Assembly: GCA_013365365.1 (NCBI GenBank) | Contig: JABVXU010000190.1 | Span: forward strand, 1-64,000 | DNA from: Cruorifilaria tuberocauda | Lineage: Eukaryota > Nematoda > Chromadorea > Rhabditida > Onchocercidae | Reading direction: 5' to 3' | Length of the DNA stretch: 64,000 nt | Shown: positions 38,197-52,237 of the stretch, in pieces | How positions within the stretch are numbered: the first letter of the stretch is position 1 | Layout of the letters: every line of letters begins with the position of its first letter | Notes under the pieces: generated by a model | Seen by the model: the letters and a program-made list of their open reading frames with translations, nothing else | Databases searched by the model: none | Told to the model about the DNA's origin: nothing | Position numbers and translations under genes: made by a program

Positions 38197-41100
38197 ATGA
38201 TGAAATTAAATGAAAAACGGGAACAACGTGAACAACGTAAGTCACGACAGATTCATACGAAAAGTGGTATTGTCGAAGGAAAGCAATTACATTGCAATAA
38301 AGGTCCTATTGATATCTTTCTTGGTATACCATACGCAAAACCACCGATCGGCGAACGTCGATTCAAGGTTAGTTTGTATTTTAATCCCTTAAATTTCATT
38401 TTAGCAAAAATTAAAAAAAATAGCGCACAGTGAAAAAAGCTAAATTAAATGGAAATTAAAAAAAATTTTTTTAATGTCAAAGTTTTTTTTTCTGGTAAAA
38501 ATTTTCAAATGCATGTGAATAATGAATGATTATTTCGCTCACTGTTTGTTCATTAGGATTTAAAATGAATTAAAGAAGAGAAATGATTAAATACTCTTTT
38601 GTAATGAAAAAATTAAATTAAATTTTTTAATGATTGCTTTTTTTCTTTCCAATTTTTGTTTTTTAAAATCGAAAATCGATGTTCGAGAATGTGATGGAAA
38701 TTGTCGTTGTTGTTTGTTTGTTATTTATGTTTAATTGTTTTTTTTTGCTTTTTTATAAGGTTGTATTTTTTAATTTGACGATGTATTTTTTTGTTGTTGA
38801 ATATGATTTTATTGGCTTATAATGATAATTTATATTAGGTCCTAATCCTAACGATCAAAGAATGATTTTTATAGTTTTCAAGTATTCTTTTATATTTTAA
38901 ACCTTTTTTAGAAGCCTGAAGCGATTTCCCCATGGGATGGTATTATGAAGTGTAAACGTTATCAAAGTCGAGCGCCTCAAAAAGATTTTTTTTGGGATCG
39001 AATAGATTTAGGTGTTGGAAAGAATGAAGATTGTCTCTATTTGAATATTATCGCACCGGGATGGAAGCCACAACCTGAATTTGTAAGTGATAACTTATTG
39101 ATTCTTAATAAATTCAATATTATAGTCTTTCGTGGCGAAATTAAATATCGATGATTTATTTAAGTTGTTTTTCATTTAAATAGCATATGATCAGTGACTT
39201 TGGTGGGATACATTTAGTTCCGAATGAGCTGAAATTTTAGTTTATCATTTTTAGAATTTTTAAAAGTTTTTTTTTTCGTAGAATTTCACATATTAATCTT
39301 ATTTTAGAAAAGTGGTTTCCCAGTGATGTTTTACATTCACGGTGGTGGTTATATGATCGATTCAGCCGTAAAATATCACTACTCAAAAATTGCTAGGTGA
39401 TAAAATTTCCTTGAAAATTTTTGAAAGTAATCAAATGATTAATGGATTAAGCAATTCTTTTCTTCTCTTTTAAATTGCAAAAGATTCATTATCTGCAAAT
39501 TATATTGCTGAACTTTAGTTAAATGTTTCTGACATTCTATAATTTTTTACTCTCTCATTCAGACTTTTGGTATGTAAGGATGTAATTGTTGTAACAATCC
39601 AATATCGTCTTGGTTTTCTTGGTTTTTTTACCATTGGTAATGAGATTTGTGCGGGAAATTTTGGCATTTGGGATCAGGTTTTTCATTTTCCTATTTATTA
39701 TTCAAATAAATAAAAAAAATTTTTTTTTTAAAAATTCAACCGAAATTAACCGTACGTATAGGATTTTATTGCTAAAAATATTTATGCAGATTATGGCCTT
39801 AAAATGGGTGAAAGAGAATATCAAATATTTTGGTGGTGATCCTCATCGAATTACTGTTGCTGGACAAAGTGCTGGAGCTGCATCTGCTGATCTATTAGCT
39901 TTATCACCTCATAGTCGAGGTTTCTTCAGCGATTTATCACTTAATTCTTGACAAATGTTAAGTTAACTTTGAAATTTTGTTGTGGTCATAACAAGAGTAT
40001 ATGTAGTGGTGGTAGATGAATATATCGATTGAATTTTTGAAATCAATCAATAAACCAGTTTTTTAATCGTATTAATTTATTAATATTTGATAAGAAAGCA
40101 ATCCTTTTACAAGTGATATTTTAAAATTTTATAAAAAAGCGAATTATTCATTTTCATTTCGTATATTTAATTTTTATAGATCTTTTCAAGCAAATCATAT
40201 TATTAGGCGGTAATGCCGAATGTCCTTGGGCAGTATCAGATGTTAAAACAGTAAGCAATTATTGTTATCAACAAGCTAGAAAGTTAGGATGGCAAGGTAA
40301 AAATTCCACTTATTAATTTCATTTTCTATTATTCTGTAACGTTACAAAATTGCACTTATTCCTACTATATACCGTTTTGGTAATCATTATTTCAGGTACA
40401 GATAATGCAGAAATGATGAAATTTCTTCGTAAACTACCAGCTTCAAAATTTGCTGGTAAATTAATTGGTAATAAAGAACTGTTTACCACTGGTCGTTTAC
40501 CATTAACACCAGTTATTGATGGTGATTTATTACCGTGTTCAATTATGGAACTTCGAAAGCAAACACCCACAAAACCTTCGTTTGTTGGTCTCACCGAGGA
40601 TGAGGGCCAACTTTTTGGTATTATTGTTTATGTTATTTAAACAAAATTAGTCATTTAATTAAGTACCATGTAATTTTATTTATTCATTCATAAAATGAAC
40701 TTAATTAAATTATATTCATTATTGAATCATCCGGCAAATATTTCATATGATACATATTATTTTTCATTGAAAAAATATTTTTGATCAGAAAAAGAAATCT
40801 ATTGCAATAAAGTTTTCAGCAGCAATTGGTCGAATGCCATGCGATATGAAAGATATTGAATTGGGAATTCGATTACTAGCGAATAGTACTAAAGATAGTG
40901 GAATTGATACTGAAAAATTGATCCATCAAATTTACTTAAATCGTGGTGATAGTAATATTAAGAATCGAGGAAATATTCAACGAGCCTTTATTGATGTAAC
41001 GTGAAACTTTCATTTTTTTTTTCTGATTCTTAATCATCAAATGATGTGTTTATAATCATATATTTGCATAATATATTTGATCAAACAAGTAAGTAAGCAA

Positions 41101-43096
41101 AGAAATAAAGAATTAAAGTGGTTGAAACTGTGAATAAAAGAGAAATAGGAAAAAAATGTTGGCGAAGAAATAATTAACAGATTGATCGAGTATTATCTAA
41201 ATATCATCAAATTAGAAATAAATGTGAAATTTCGAATCAAGCATTTGATAATTTAAAAGTTGAAATGATCGAATATCCATTCGAGATTTCAGATAATTCT
41301 TTCTGAGATTGCAACGTGAATATTTTATAAATCAGGCTAGTTAAGGTTTTAAGTTAACATTTGGATTTATAACTATTATGAAATATGATAATTAAATTAA
41401 TTTGGAATTTCAGTAAATCTCATAACTTTAATCTTAATTTCAATCTTATCAATTTCTTTTGTCATTTATTAACATAGTTTTGATTGCTTTATATCACTGG
41501 AATTTTTCGATACTTACTTCATTAGCTATAATTGTAACTGAAAAATCAAGTATAATCTTAAAATTATTTCTTTTAATTTAATCATTTTCATTATTCGAAA
41601 TCAATCTCTCAATATGTGTTGCAAAGAATTGAGTAAAATTAAACCGGGAATTAATTTAATAGAAATGAATTAATTAATTGTAGATGCTTAGTGATTTAAC
41701 CAGTAATTATGGTACACGATTATATGTGGATGAATTGGTTGAGCGAGGTGAAACCGTTTATATGTATTCGTTAGAGTATTGTAATCCGGCATGCTATGGT
41801 TTATTCAATTTTTATCTTCCGTACAAAAGTTTGTTCCGGTTTTTGATTTTCATGAATTGATATGATTGTAAATAATGTTTATAATAATGCAAAAAATCAC
41901 TTTAACAATTAGAAAATTATCTCTTGAAATGATAATTTACTATAGTTTACCTGAAATAGTTGACAAATAGCTTGATAATATTGTTTTTGATTTCGGTTCT
42001 GTTATGTTTAGTTAGATTATCAATGACAACTTAATCATACATCCAACGCTTAAACTTCTAATGATTTATTTTTTTAAATAAATTGTGATATCAATTAAAT
42101 ATATCACTTATCCTTGACACTTTAGCAGCAACACATGGAGTAGATTTAATCTATCTTATGGATGCAAATGTTTTCTTATCACCGTTCTTTAAAACAGCAA
42201 TTGATAAACAAATCACGCAATTTTTAACACAAGCTGTAGTTAATTTTATCAAATATCGGTTAGTAAATTCCACCGTTGTCTTTCTTTCTTTTTTCTATTT
42301 TATGTTTTTGAAATTACAGTTTGACATGTAAAAGAAACCTTTGTTTTTCGAATTTAAATTGTTCCTATTAATCAGTCTTTTTTTTCGTTCTTCGTTTTTC
42401 GCTACCCATTATTCATTACTACAATTTATTTCGGTGTTTTGCTACCGATTTCAATTCCAATTTTAGAATGAAGCCAAAAATTCGGGTTTCATTGAAAATC
42501 AGAATTTGTCATTTTATTACTAAGTAATTTCAAAAGTTACCTAATTCATGACGTCTAATTTCTGTGCAAAGGAACGGTTTTCTTATGACATCTCAAGTAT
42601 AAAAATAACAACACATGTAGAAGATGTAAAATTAGGATTTCAATTATTCAAACCAAAATATTGCAATTTGATTAATTGAAACAACAAGCAGTAAGATTTA
42701 ATTATTTTGAAATAATTAATACATTTGTTGATATGAAATTTGTTCCGATTTATTGCAAATTTTAATATTTCATTTGAATTCAATGAGCAATAAAAATTTT
42801 CATTTGTTTATTATGAGGATATAAATATACTAATAGATTAATTATTTGTTTGAAATTAAGTTTAAATCTTTCAGAATTTATGTAAATTGCCGGTAAATGA
42901 TTTCATTTATTCCAGTAATCCAAATATTATCAATGAAAAAATGGATCAAGTATTTCCATGTGTTTGGAAACCGGTAACGTTAGATGTTCCGGAACAACAT
43001 TTACGAATTGCAAATACTATCGAAATGCGTGATGAATTTAAGAATGGACGAATGAAACGATTAAAAGATACTTTTGGTAAATTAATTCCGCAATGA
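38197..43096 (+). CDS. Type-B carboxylesterase/lipase
   Basis: An alpha/beta-hydrolase that should cleave carboxylic esters. Exons are 38197-38367, 38912-39082, 39308-39396, 39563-39677, 39790-39919, 40180-40296, 40396-40617, 40820-40995, 41684-41828, 42126-42262 and 42875-43096, giving 564 residues, normal for the family. Landmarks in order: G-I-P-Y-A-K-P-P near residue 45, N-E-D-C-L-Y-L-N, the oxyanion loop H-G-G-G-Y (125-129), nucleophile Ser209 in G-Q-S-A-G, Glu334 in T-E-D-E-G and His449 in A-T-H-G, so the full catalytic triad is present. No signal peptide, membrane anchor or retention signal is visible, which suggests a cytosolic enzyme or an upstream exon I missed. The donor after G-Q-S-A-G (39919) and the shift to donor GTAAAT at 42263 were chosen because only these keep the frame. 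The substrate is unknown. It faces the acid phosphatase gene tail to tail. Confidence 0.92.
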
Positions 43097-44004
43097 ACAA
43101 TTCATTCATCTTGTGTTTTAAATGAATTAATTTTATTATATTAAAATTTTAATTGACTATAATAATTGTACACTTTAATTACTTAATATTCTAATCCATG
43201 AGTATAATCTTAACCAAAATATAACCATTTCGAATATTTTCATTTATTTGAAGACATTTTTAAATGAGCAAAATAATTAAAAAATTTCAACAATTAAACG
43301 TATTTTTGTTGAAAAAGCATGGCAATTTTAATTTTTACATTTTATTTAATTATAATTAAGCAAAAAAGGAAAAGAATAATTAAGAAATGCAAAAACTTCT
43401 AAAAAAGGAGTATTTACAGAGAAATGTTTACAAAGACATAACATTCAGCTCTTTTAGGAGGAAAGCTAAATTTAAAAATTTTTTCAAATTTGAGAAATTT
43501 TATTTATTTTATGAATCATTCTGTTATTTATATTCTCATTTTCAAATATTATTCTGAAATATTTCACAAAAATATTTCACTTAATGCTTTTCAGTTATAG
43601 AAAATATTCAAATTTCATAATCACAAAATTGTTGAAGATTATGAAAAAAACAATTCAATCAATTGCTTGGTTGTTTCACTGTTTTTTTTAATTTGTAAAA
43701 CATCCTTTTAATATTCACGTAAACGTGAAGGTGATGTAAGAATAACCGTAAAGATGACGTTACAGTATGTTATGTATGTCTTACTGCATTTTGTATTTTA
43801 TCTTCTCAAAAATTTTGTATTTCTTTTCCTTTTAAATAATTTTTAATGATAATTCATAGTTTACTGTTCATTGTTATTCATCATTTGTATGAAATCATTT
43901 ATATGAAATTTATACGAAATCATCATTTGTATGAAAAATCAACTTTCGACTTTTTATACGAAACAATAAACAATTGTGAAATGGATTTTAGAATCTTCGT
44001 TTCC
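43097..44004. other. Convergent 3' spacer, no gene seen
   Basis: A+T-rich sequence between the carboxylesterase stop (plus) and the acid phosphatase stop (minus), presumably both 3' UTRs. No open frame of note. Confidence 0.5.
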
Positions 44005-47000
44005 TCAAAGTATCTGTTGTAGTACTTGTTGATGGCATTCCTTCTTAATATCTATCGGCAAATAATCCTTTTGTCCAACAATAAACTTTTCCAATGGGCA
44101 AAGATCAGATGTTTGTGAACAATTTCGTATCAAGTGGGTCATCGATTTTGGTTCATCCGAATAGATACTTGAATATAGAAACTGAAAGTTAATTCAAAAT
44201 CAAAATACGAAAGTGAGAGGAATAGATGATGTTCGATTTTGTTTCAAAATTGACTGATTGGATGGTTTTTTTACTTGCAGAAATTTATGACGGATAGAGT
44301 TATCATAACATTTCTACTTCGAAAAACAGCTATTAAAAAAAATTGAAAAACTTAATTTTCACTCAATTCATACTTTTATTCATAAATTTCAATTAATGAT
44401 TTTTAATAGTTCCTCAATCAAATAATTCAAATAATAAACTTTAATGTAAGGTTGATCGTTAAATCGATAAAGTTCGAAAGATGCGGTAGCACCATATTGT
44501 GGATTGTAGATATCCATATTCTCAGATGTTATTCCCAATGCAATTAACGCGGCGGAAATTGTTACATCGTGCTATAGCTTGATATCTTATCAGCAAAATT
44601 TGAAAAAAATGAATTAATTTGCCAAAAGTCGAATTAAAATTAAGATTTTTGAATTGAAAACCAAAATCCTGTATTTCAAATTTAAAATGAAATTTTGATT
44701 TCAATGTTATATTTTCCTATAACGATAAAACTTTAAAATGCAATCAATAAGTTTAAAATTTTAAATATACAGCAGATAATCCGTAGAATTTGATACGTTT
44801 GTACCAAATACATTTGCTATTATCATCGTTCATACATTCCCATTTCCGTTGTAACTTATCAATGATACCATTTAATATGGCACCTCCACGTAATCGAATT
44901 AATCTACTCTTTGTTCCGAAATATTTTGCATCGCCAAATCTTTAATTAATTTTAAATTTAAGTTCCAACAAACCCAAATTATGAAACTTAAAGCTGACAA
45001 TATGAACTGCTTAGCAAATTTTTCAAAAATATTATAAAAAGGATAAAAAAGAAATAAATTTCTTATCCAACAATTTAATTGTATTAAAATTAAAATTTCA
45101 ATGATACAAAAGCAATTTCGATGGAACTATGAAGTCAATATGCGACGAACTATTAAATTTTGCAGAGAAAAAAGTAATTAAATTTCCATACTTACCGGTA
45201 TTTTCGTCTTTCCATCTGTAAAATTTGCATTTCTTTTTCAATATTTGCTGTAAACCATTCCGGCAGTTTTAAGTTATGAAAACGCTGCAATTGTTAAAAC
45301 TGGAAATGAAATTAAATTAAATTTATATCGTTTCGATATTTTACTAATAGTAATTACTAATAATAATCATCTTTCACCTGATGTTGATATTGATATCACA
45401 GAATGATAAGATTTCCGCATCAAATCTTAATACCATTACAAAAAAAAAAGTTGTAACAAAAAATCACAAAGAATTAATTAATTAATTAATCTTACTTCAA
45501 CATTTAACGTATCCAAAAGGCTACCGAAACGTTCGTCCAATCGAAGCTTTTCATAGCCTGTCACATTCGACAAATACGCAAACAGATCCTTAATTTTTTC
45601 AGCTTTAATAAGCAAACAATACACAAAGTTTAATTCCGAAAATTAGTTTGAAAAGGATAAATTGAAATGTTAACAACCTCAATGACGAAAAAAAAGAGTT
45701 CATATTTATAAAAATCGTTCAGAAATTGAATTCAGTTAAAGGTATGACTAGATATAAGATAAATTAAATGGTATCATCATTCTTTGGTGCATTTCTCTTT
45801 TTCTTGCTCATGCTTTCCTCGCCTTATCAAATTTCAAAATATTATTTACCTGATATTTTATCATTGTTTCATTAAAATCATCACTCAGGAATGCTTTGCT
45901 TTCCAATAGTTGAGCTTGTTTGCAATGATGATATGGATTACCGATCTATTAGAGATTACGCATAAATAAACTTTTTACCTGTCACCAATTAAACCAATGA
46001 AATTTATTCGCTTAAAATTTTTGCTTTTCCAACAAAATAGTCTTGACATTAATCCATTATTCATAATTTGATTAATTAAAAGGAAATACTATCATAGCTT
46101 AATATGTAATTAATTATTAGCACAATTAATATGTAAATATTAGGCTATTGAAATAGCTTGACATGCTAAAATAGGCAATCATGCAATCTCATAAACAGAT
46201 TGTAATCTTTCCCCAGCCTATTTGATTATGGGAGATCTCGAAATGCAAACATGATCATGTTTGAGTTCCACTGTATGAACGGGAATTGGTATCCAACCGC
46301 GGGGCCAATTAATTTCCTCGCTTTCTTTCGGATAATCTTTTCCGGCAACTCCATTAGGAAACATTCCCGCTAAAACTGCCATCGCACTTGAAATAGTTCT
46401 ATTTACATCCGTACTTCGAATATATATCTGTCAATAAATTTTATTGAAATTTTTTAATAAAATTTAATGAAAAATTATTGTTTTTACACAATTCAATAAA
46501 TTTGAAAATCCACCGATATAACAAATAATTAATTTAATAATGCTCTAAATATAAATTAATTCTTTCCGCTTGAAATAGACGTATGATAAAGTATAACCTA
46601 TGATAACGCATGATTTAAGGTTAGTTCTACTTTTTTCGACAAAATTTTAACTGATAAATCAATACCTCTCCGCCGCAATAATTTTTTGATAAGAATGATG
46701 GTGTGCAGTTGATATAATGTTGATAGAAACGTTTTCCAACTTTAAATAATTGCTGCATACCAATCTATAAGAAAGGAAAATCCTAAATCTTATTACTAAA
46801 CTACTGTGAAAATTTCCTTAATATTTATTTATTAAAAATTAAATAAAGAGAAAAATCGCTAGATTAACCTCAGTAAGTTCACCTATTCCATTAGGCCATG
46901 TTGATTCATTATATGGATCATTTGGATATATTATCAATGGACTTCGATCACCGTGTCTCCATAACTGTAATAATTAAACATACAAGTTATTGATTTTTAT

Positions 47001-47280
47001 CTAAAACACTCTAATTAATACAAATCATTTAAATGATAATATACAGAATACTGCTGCAACAATGAAAAAATTTTTTAAGAAAAAAAACAGTAATAACAGC
47101 ATGGACGAAAAGAAGTTCAGGTGATTTCGATTTCTCATTTTGCATGGAAATATTTTCGATTAAAGAATCGGTAAGATTTGACGCTTCCGTTTCATTCCAT
47201 TCAGGCGAAAAAGCAGTTGAATTCATCCATTCCTCAGCAAAACAACCAGAAGAAAAGAGCAAAATTAAAATTTTTAGCAT
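44005..47280 (-). CDS. Secreted histidine acid phosphatase
   Basis: A phosphomonoesterase of the branch-2 histidine phosphatase family, predicted to be secreted or lysosomal. Ten exons: 47280-47098, 46964-46869, 46764-46666, 46427-46251, 45945-45850, 45588-45496, 45284-45193, 44939-44771, 44571-44440 and 44181-44005, giving 437 residues. The first 15 residues ([15 protein letters not shown]) form a clear signal peptide. The catalytic R-H-G-D-R-S-P is at 64-70 and the proton-donor motif S-A-H-D-V-T-I has H336-D337. Several N-x-S/T sites and a C-terminal Cys-containing block (C-P-L-E-K-F) fit an extracellular disulfide-bonded enzyme. Start chosen at 47280 because an acceptor CTTTCAG ends 7 bases upstream; the longer frame to 47343 crosses it. 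The exon 6 acceptor (AAG, before 45588) is weak and could lie at 45602. Nematodes have expanded families of these enzymes, so the orthologue is not assigned. Confidence 0.92.
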
Positions 47281-47300
47281 AAAGAATCTGAAAGAAAAAG
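47281..47300 (-). promoter_or_regulatory. Probable spliced-leader acceptor of the acid phosphatase
   Basis: On the minus strand a CTTTTTCTTTCAG tract ends at 47288, only 7 bases before the ATG that begins the signal peptide. This is a typical nematode trans-splice layout; a cis-spliced 5' UTR would also fit. Confidence 0.6.
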
Positions 47301-49789
47301 TGGAAATCCATTTTCTGTCTTTATGAAAATCAAAAAGAACCATCCATCAACATGGTTATACTTCCTATATTTTAATTATTAAACATTTAATGTTTGAATA
47401 ATTAGGTAATTTTAGTAGTAATTGAATTGGAAAAATATTCAACAACGAAATAAACGTTGACAAAAAGTAATGAAATAAACAATGGAATGAAAGATAATTA
47501 ATTAGAAATTTTATAGAAAACATGAAAGAGAGGAATGAAGCAAGTAATGAATTAAATCCAATTGAAATACATTAATTAATTCAATTCATTTCTCATTTTC
47601 TGCTAAAAGCATCATTTTCCCTTATTGATCTCCAATGTTTTAATTGTTTTTATAAGATGAAATGTGACATTTATCACAATTAATTTCATTCCAATTCCCT
47701 TTTACCCTTTAAATTTATATTTCATTTGTTTAAATTGAAAAAAGGCTAAAAGCAAAAAAGAAAATGGCTTAACAAAATTTTGCTAATTTGAAATAACTAA
47801 CTGTCTGAGGAAATTATATAAATAAATTAAAATTTGATAAATGATGTTTTTTACAGAAAAAAACTGAAATGATATAATTTGAAACAGTGTAATGATAATA
47901 AGATAATTCCTATTTACTTAATTTATTTTCTGCAATTTTAGTCAAAATTTAATTTGTATGAAATTTCTAATCAAAAAAATTAAAAAGAATATAATAGCTC
48001 AAAAGATGAAATGTGAAATTTATGTTGGAAGAAACCTAATTTAATGAAAAAATTTCCATTGAGAGTAATATCGAGCAAAACCATTTAATCAATTTTCTTT
48101 TTATATTTCATGCAATAAATACGTAAATATTTACATTTATAAATATATTAGAAATCATTGTGGCATTGGGATAAAAGGCACATTTAATTATATTTTATTC
48201 ATTAATTTTAGCTATTAACTAATAGCTATTATATAAGCAAATGTAATTGAAAACCTGGAACATGACTTTCTATCAACCAATATTTTACTATTTATTCATT
48301 ATGCTTTAATAAATTAGAGTGAAGAAAAAAAATACTTTATTTAGGTATTTCGTATAATAGAATACCTGTAGCAATGCTATTTTCATCAACTAATCGTTTC
48401 TTCTTTTTGGATACATATTTTTACTTTATTGCATCAATTTTTAGAATAGTGAAGATTCATTCCATAAAAATTGTTATCATTAGATCTGTTAATAAATTTC
48501 ATGACTTATCGAATTACTTCTTTATCATTAAATATAAATACCCTATAAACGAACTAGGAAGTTTTAAGAAATTATAATTTTGAATTAATATATTGGAATC
48601 CATAAAATGGTCAAATTTCTGATAATCAAAATCAAGCATAAATACCTTTTGACCTCTAGACAATAGAACTTTAAATGTACTCGAAATTTCTTTATAATAA
48701 GCCTTTCAAAATTCATAATCTTCTCTAGGAAGTTGTATTTATGAAATAACGTAAATTCTATTGTAATGGACCAATTTCTGATGCATGTAAAGCACAGCTT
48801 TTCTGCTAAGCCCCATTGCTTCTTTTTATTTTCAGCTCAAAATTCTATTATAAAATAATGCCCCTAAGTGACTCAATTCCTTCCATCATTTCTTAATATC
48901 CATTCGTGAAAACGCTGAGATTTCAAACTGTCAATCCACACGGTGAATTAATGAATGAATGGATTAAAAGCAGATAGCTGGTGGATTATATCGTGAAACT
49001 TCTAACTTACGATCGCGTTGTACCGAAAAACAAAACTGTACACAAGCCTACTGTCTGAATTGTCCAAAATATCATTGTATTTTTCAAAAAAGAAACTACA
49101 AGTACAAACGATATGATAATGATGACATATACATGGAAAATAAATAAGAGAGCAAACGAAGTAGCACAAGTGAAACGACTGAATTTGGAATAAAATTCTA
49201 GCATTAACTTATCATCTTGATAAATATATCAAGAAATTTTAAACAGTAAGTATATCCTTCACAAAAAGATTCAGAATGCCAATACATGAAGTTGATGTGT
49301 TCTGATTGAAAATACGAACTTTTTCCCACTCTCTCGTCTCTCTCCTTGAAATTATTAGTTCAGAGTAATGAGTTTGTTTTCTGCGTAAGACTTTTGCATA
49401 TCACATATCAATAGAAAAATTGGTAAGAGCAAAAAAAATTCAAATGTATAAGCTTGTCAGTATTTTCAAGTTTTGAAAGTAATTTCTATCAATTTGTTAC
49501 GGGAATAATCTGTTTCATTGAAATCTTAACATCAAAACAGCCAAGTGCTTTATAAGAATGTGAAAAACGTGAAAAATCGAGAAATATTTGCCAAAATAGA
49601 AAAATTCTAATAAACCACCCAATCCGGTTTTCAAATTGAAAAATTTCCATTATAAATGCTATAAAAATGGGAATTTTTCTTATTGGAAAAGCTGAAAATG
49701 ATTCGAGGGTCACTGCAGGTATTCGAAGAATTTTTCACAACTGAAAAATAATTGCGATATAGCAACGATTTATAAAGCGAACATTTCAT
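47301..49789. other. Intergenic region, no gene supported
   Basis: It spans from the acid phosphatase 5' end to the PEX14 stop, both on the minus strand, so it should contain the phosphatase promoter and PEX14 3' UTR. Open frames at 48374-48577, 49007-49204 and 49489-49713 are hydrophobic low-complexity readings without family motifs or splice context. Confidence 0.5.
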
Positions 49790-52237
49790 TTAGGAATCAC
49801 TGCCAGAAGCATTTTTCTCTGCTAGTACATCATCATTATGTTTCTCTGTTGGTGCTGGTATCTCGGTTGATACTGATATCTTTTCCGAGTTTTCTTTGTT
49901 ATCATGTCTGAAGAAACTAAATTTGAAAGGCTTTTTAAGTTTTATCTAATTCAGGTTTAAGAACCTGACATGTTGAATTTTTAGGAATAAGATGAAGCTG
50001 AATAGAAGAAGAAAAATGCCTAAAACGACCAAATTTTCTGTTTGTGCCAGCATATAAACGAGCTAAAGGTATAAAATATTAAAATAAATATAAAAAGCAG
50101 CAAAACTTGGCAGAATAATTGATTTAACTTAAAGTTTCGAAAGGTCTGATCGAAATTTTCTCATTTCCTATTATTCATGAAGGACATTTACTCGTTTGTA
50201 TCCTCAGTTCGTAGAAATATACGGGAATTTATCGCGTTACGTTTCCTAGCTATTGATCGAATCGGTAGTAGCTGCTCCTTCTTCCTCGTAAGCACTGTAT
50301 TAACGGAATCGACACTCTTCTTTAATTCATCAAGCGTTGATGCTGCAAAAGGCAAACAGAGCATCCCTGAATAGTTATGATAAAAAAGAATGGACGATAT
50401 AAATTTGCGATAAGGGGACCAAAAATATTTTAACTTGAAATAAAATGAGAATTCAAACATTGAAAAATCTAAAATTTCGAAACTAAAACACACTGAACAA
50501 TACATCATAAGCTCAAAACAGATATCAATAAAATACTGATATACGGATTGGATGTGTTCAGAGTACTTTTCAAATATATAACGATAGTAAACAATAGCTA
50601 CAATAATACCGCTTTGAAATATAAAACGATCCGTGATACTTTGTTTATCAATGACCGCTTGTAATTTTAGAAGCAACTCGGTTGTTACATCCCCCATCAT
50701 TCCTTGCATTTCATTGATCTACAAGAAATATTTCAAAAACAAAACTGATATAGTAAGTAAAAAATGAGTAAAAATAAATGAAAAACAGTAAAAAATGAGA
50801 AACGAATTTCAATGTCACGTTTACTGTCAAATAACACTATTTCACAACTAAATACTTCACTTCATTTCTCGATTTCTTGGAAAATATGAAGAAAATCCGT
50901 AAATGACCAATCATTCATAAAGAACTATAGTTGTTAATGCGAAAAAAGAAGGATCACTGATTGATTTACCGCTCAAGTTTATAATTTAAGCACAACTTTT
51001 CTGAAGTCATTTCGAAAATATTTGCGATGTTGATTATTGAAATGTTTTTCAAATGATATGCTCATTTTTGCCAGTAAAGAAACATATTTTTTTGTTCTAC
51101 CATTTTCCAGCTATGCCATTCTACATTAATTTTTGGGCGTAAGATTAAATTAACTTTCAACAACCCTCATTATTAGCTTGTTAACTAATGTTAGCCTATG
51201 ATTGGATAGAATAAGCTTTTTGATGACATTATATCAAAACTTTTAATTCTAAATCCGAAAATTTACTAATCCACTTTCATGGAGAATAAAACAATAAACG
51301 TAGAAACCAACTTTTGCTTCGATCATACCAATCCTTTCATCAACCGGCTCCGGAATATGGAAAAACCGTGGTAAAACGTATGAACGTAGCAAGTGCCAAC
51401 TGGCATATGAAAAGCCCGTAAAAATCATCGCATATTTTGTTATCCGCATCAAAGTATCAATTCCCGATGACTCAGTTGGAAATTCATACGATGAACAACC
51501 AAACGTGGTTTCATGCCCCATAGCTCTATTACCGATATGCTACAAGTAATAATTAATTATAGGGATAAAATCGGTATGTGATATTTTAGTGAAAAATCTG
51601 AATGGATGAAAAAATCATTAACAAATAATGCGACGAGCAAATAATGCATTACACTATCAATAATAGCAACAGTACTACTGCTATCAATAATGATGCAACA
51701 TCAATAGATCTATTTGTTTCAATTACAATGGCGCCATATTATTGACCTAAATACTTCAAGAGCAAAAAAAAAGCAAAGAATAGCAGAAAAAGAATTCCAA
51801 ACTCTCAAGCAGTAATCTGGCTAATAATAACCACAATTTCATTTTCTCATTAACAATTACGCGATATTTTATAGGACAGTCTCGAAATGATAAAAGCTTA
51901 CTGTAAAAATCATACCAAATCTGAAATATTTGGCGTAAAAATGAAATTCCTATAATTTGAACAGTAAAAGTTAATTTTCAGAACTACCCACCAACGGTTC
52001 TTTCTGTACTGATAGTCCTTTCATTGCTTCATTAATTTCATCTTCTTGTAAACCTTTTTGCAGTAAGAACTGCTTTTGTTGTATCAGCGGTGTTTGCCGA
52101 ATTTTCGGCATCATCATGAAGCGCTGCGCCGCATCTACCATTTCAGGTCGAATCATTCCAGCAGATGCCACTTCACCTTCTGTCACATTTTTATCCTTTT
52201 CGTTAGCTTTGCCTTTCTGGTCATCAGTCACCGACAT
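49790..52237 (-). CDS. prx-14: Peroxisomal membrane docking protein PEX14
   Basis: PEX14 docks the cargo receptor PEX5 at the peroxisomal membrane. Five exons join in phase: 52237-51992, 51539-51312, 50718-50610, 50342-50192 and 49907-49790, giving 283 residues. Residues 28-75 form the PEX14 N-terminal helical domain that binds PEX5/PEX19: R-P-E-M-V-D-A-A near its start, then F-L-L-Q-K-G-L-Q-E-D-E-I, matching the family signature FLxxKGLxxxEI. A hydrophobic segment in exon 2 (Y-A-M-I-F-T-G-F-S-Y-A-S-W-H) is the candidate membrane span, followed by a helical, probably coiled-coil stretch (T-L-D-E-L-K-K-S-V-D-S) and an acidic/polar tail ending A-S-G-S-D-S. The phase-0 donor GTGGGT at 51991 is weak but is the one that matches the next acceptor; reading through instead ends after nine codons. 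Length is close to what I recall for C. elegans PRX-14. Confidence 0.85.

Noticed and set aside
49007..49204. Hydrophobic minus-strand frame that could be a small membrane protein
   Set aside because: A+T-rich hydrophobic frames of this size are expected by chance here; no acceptor, no conserved motif.
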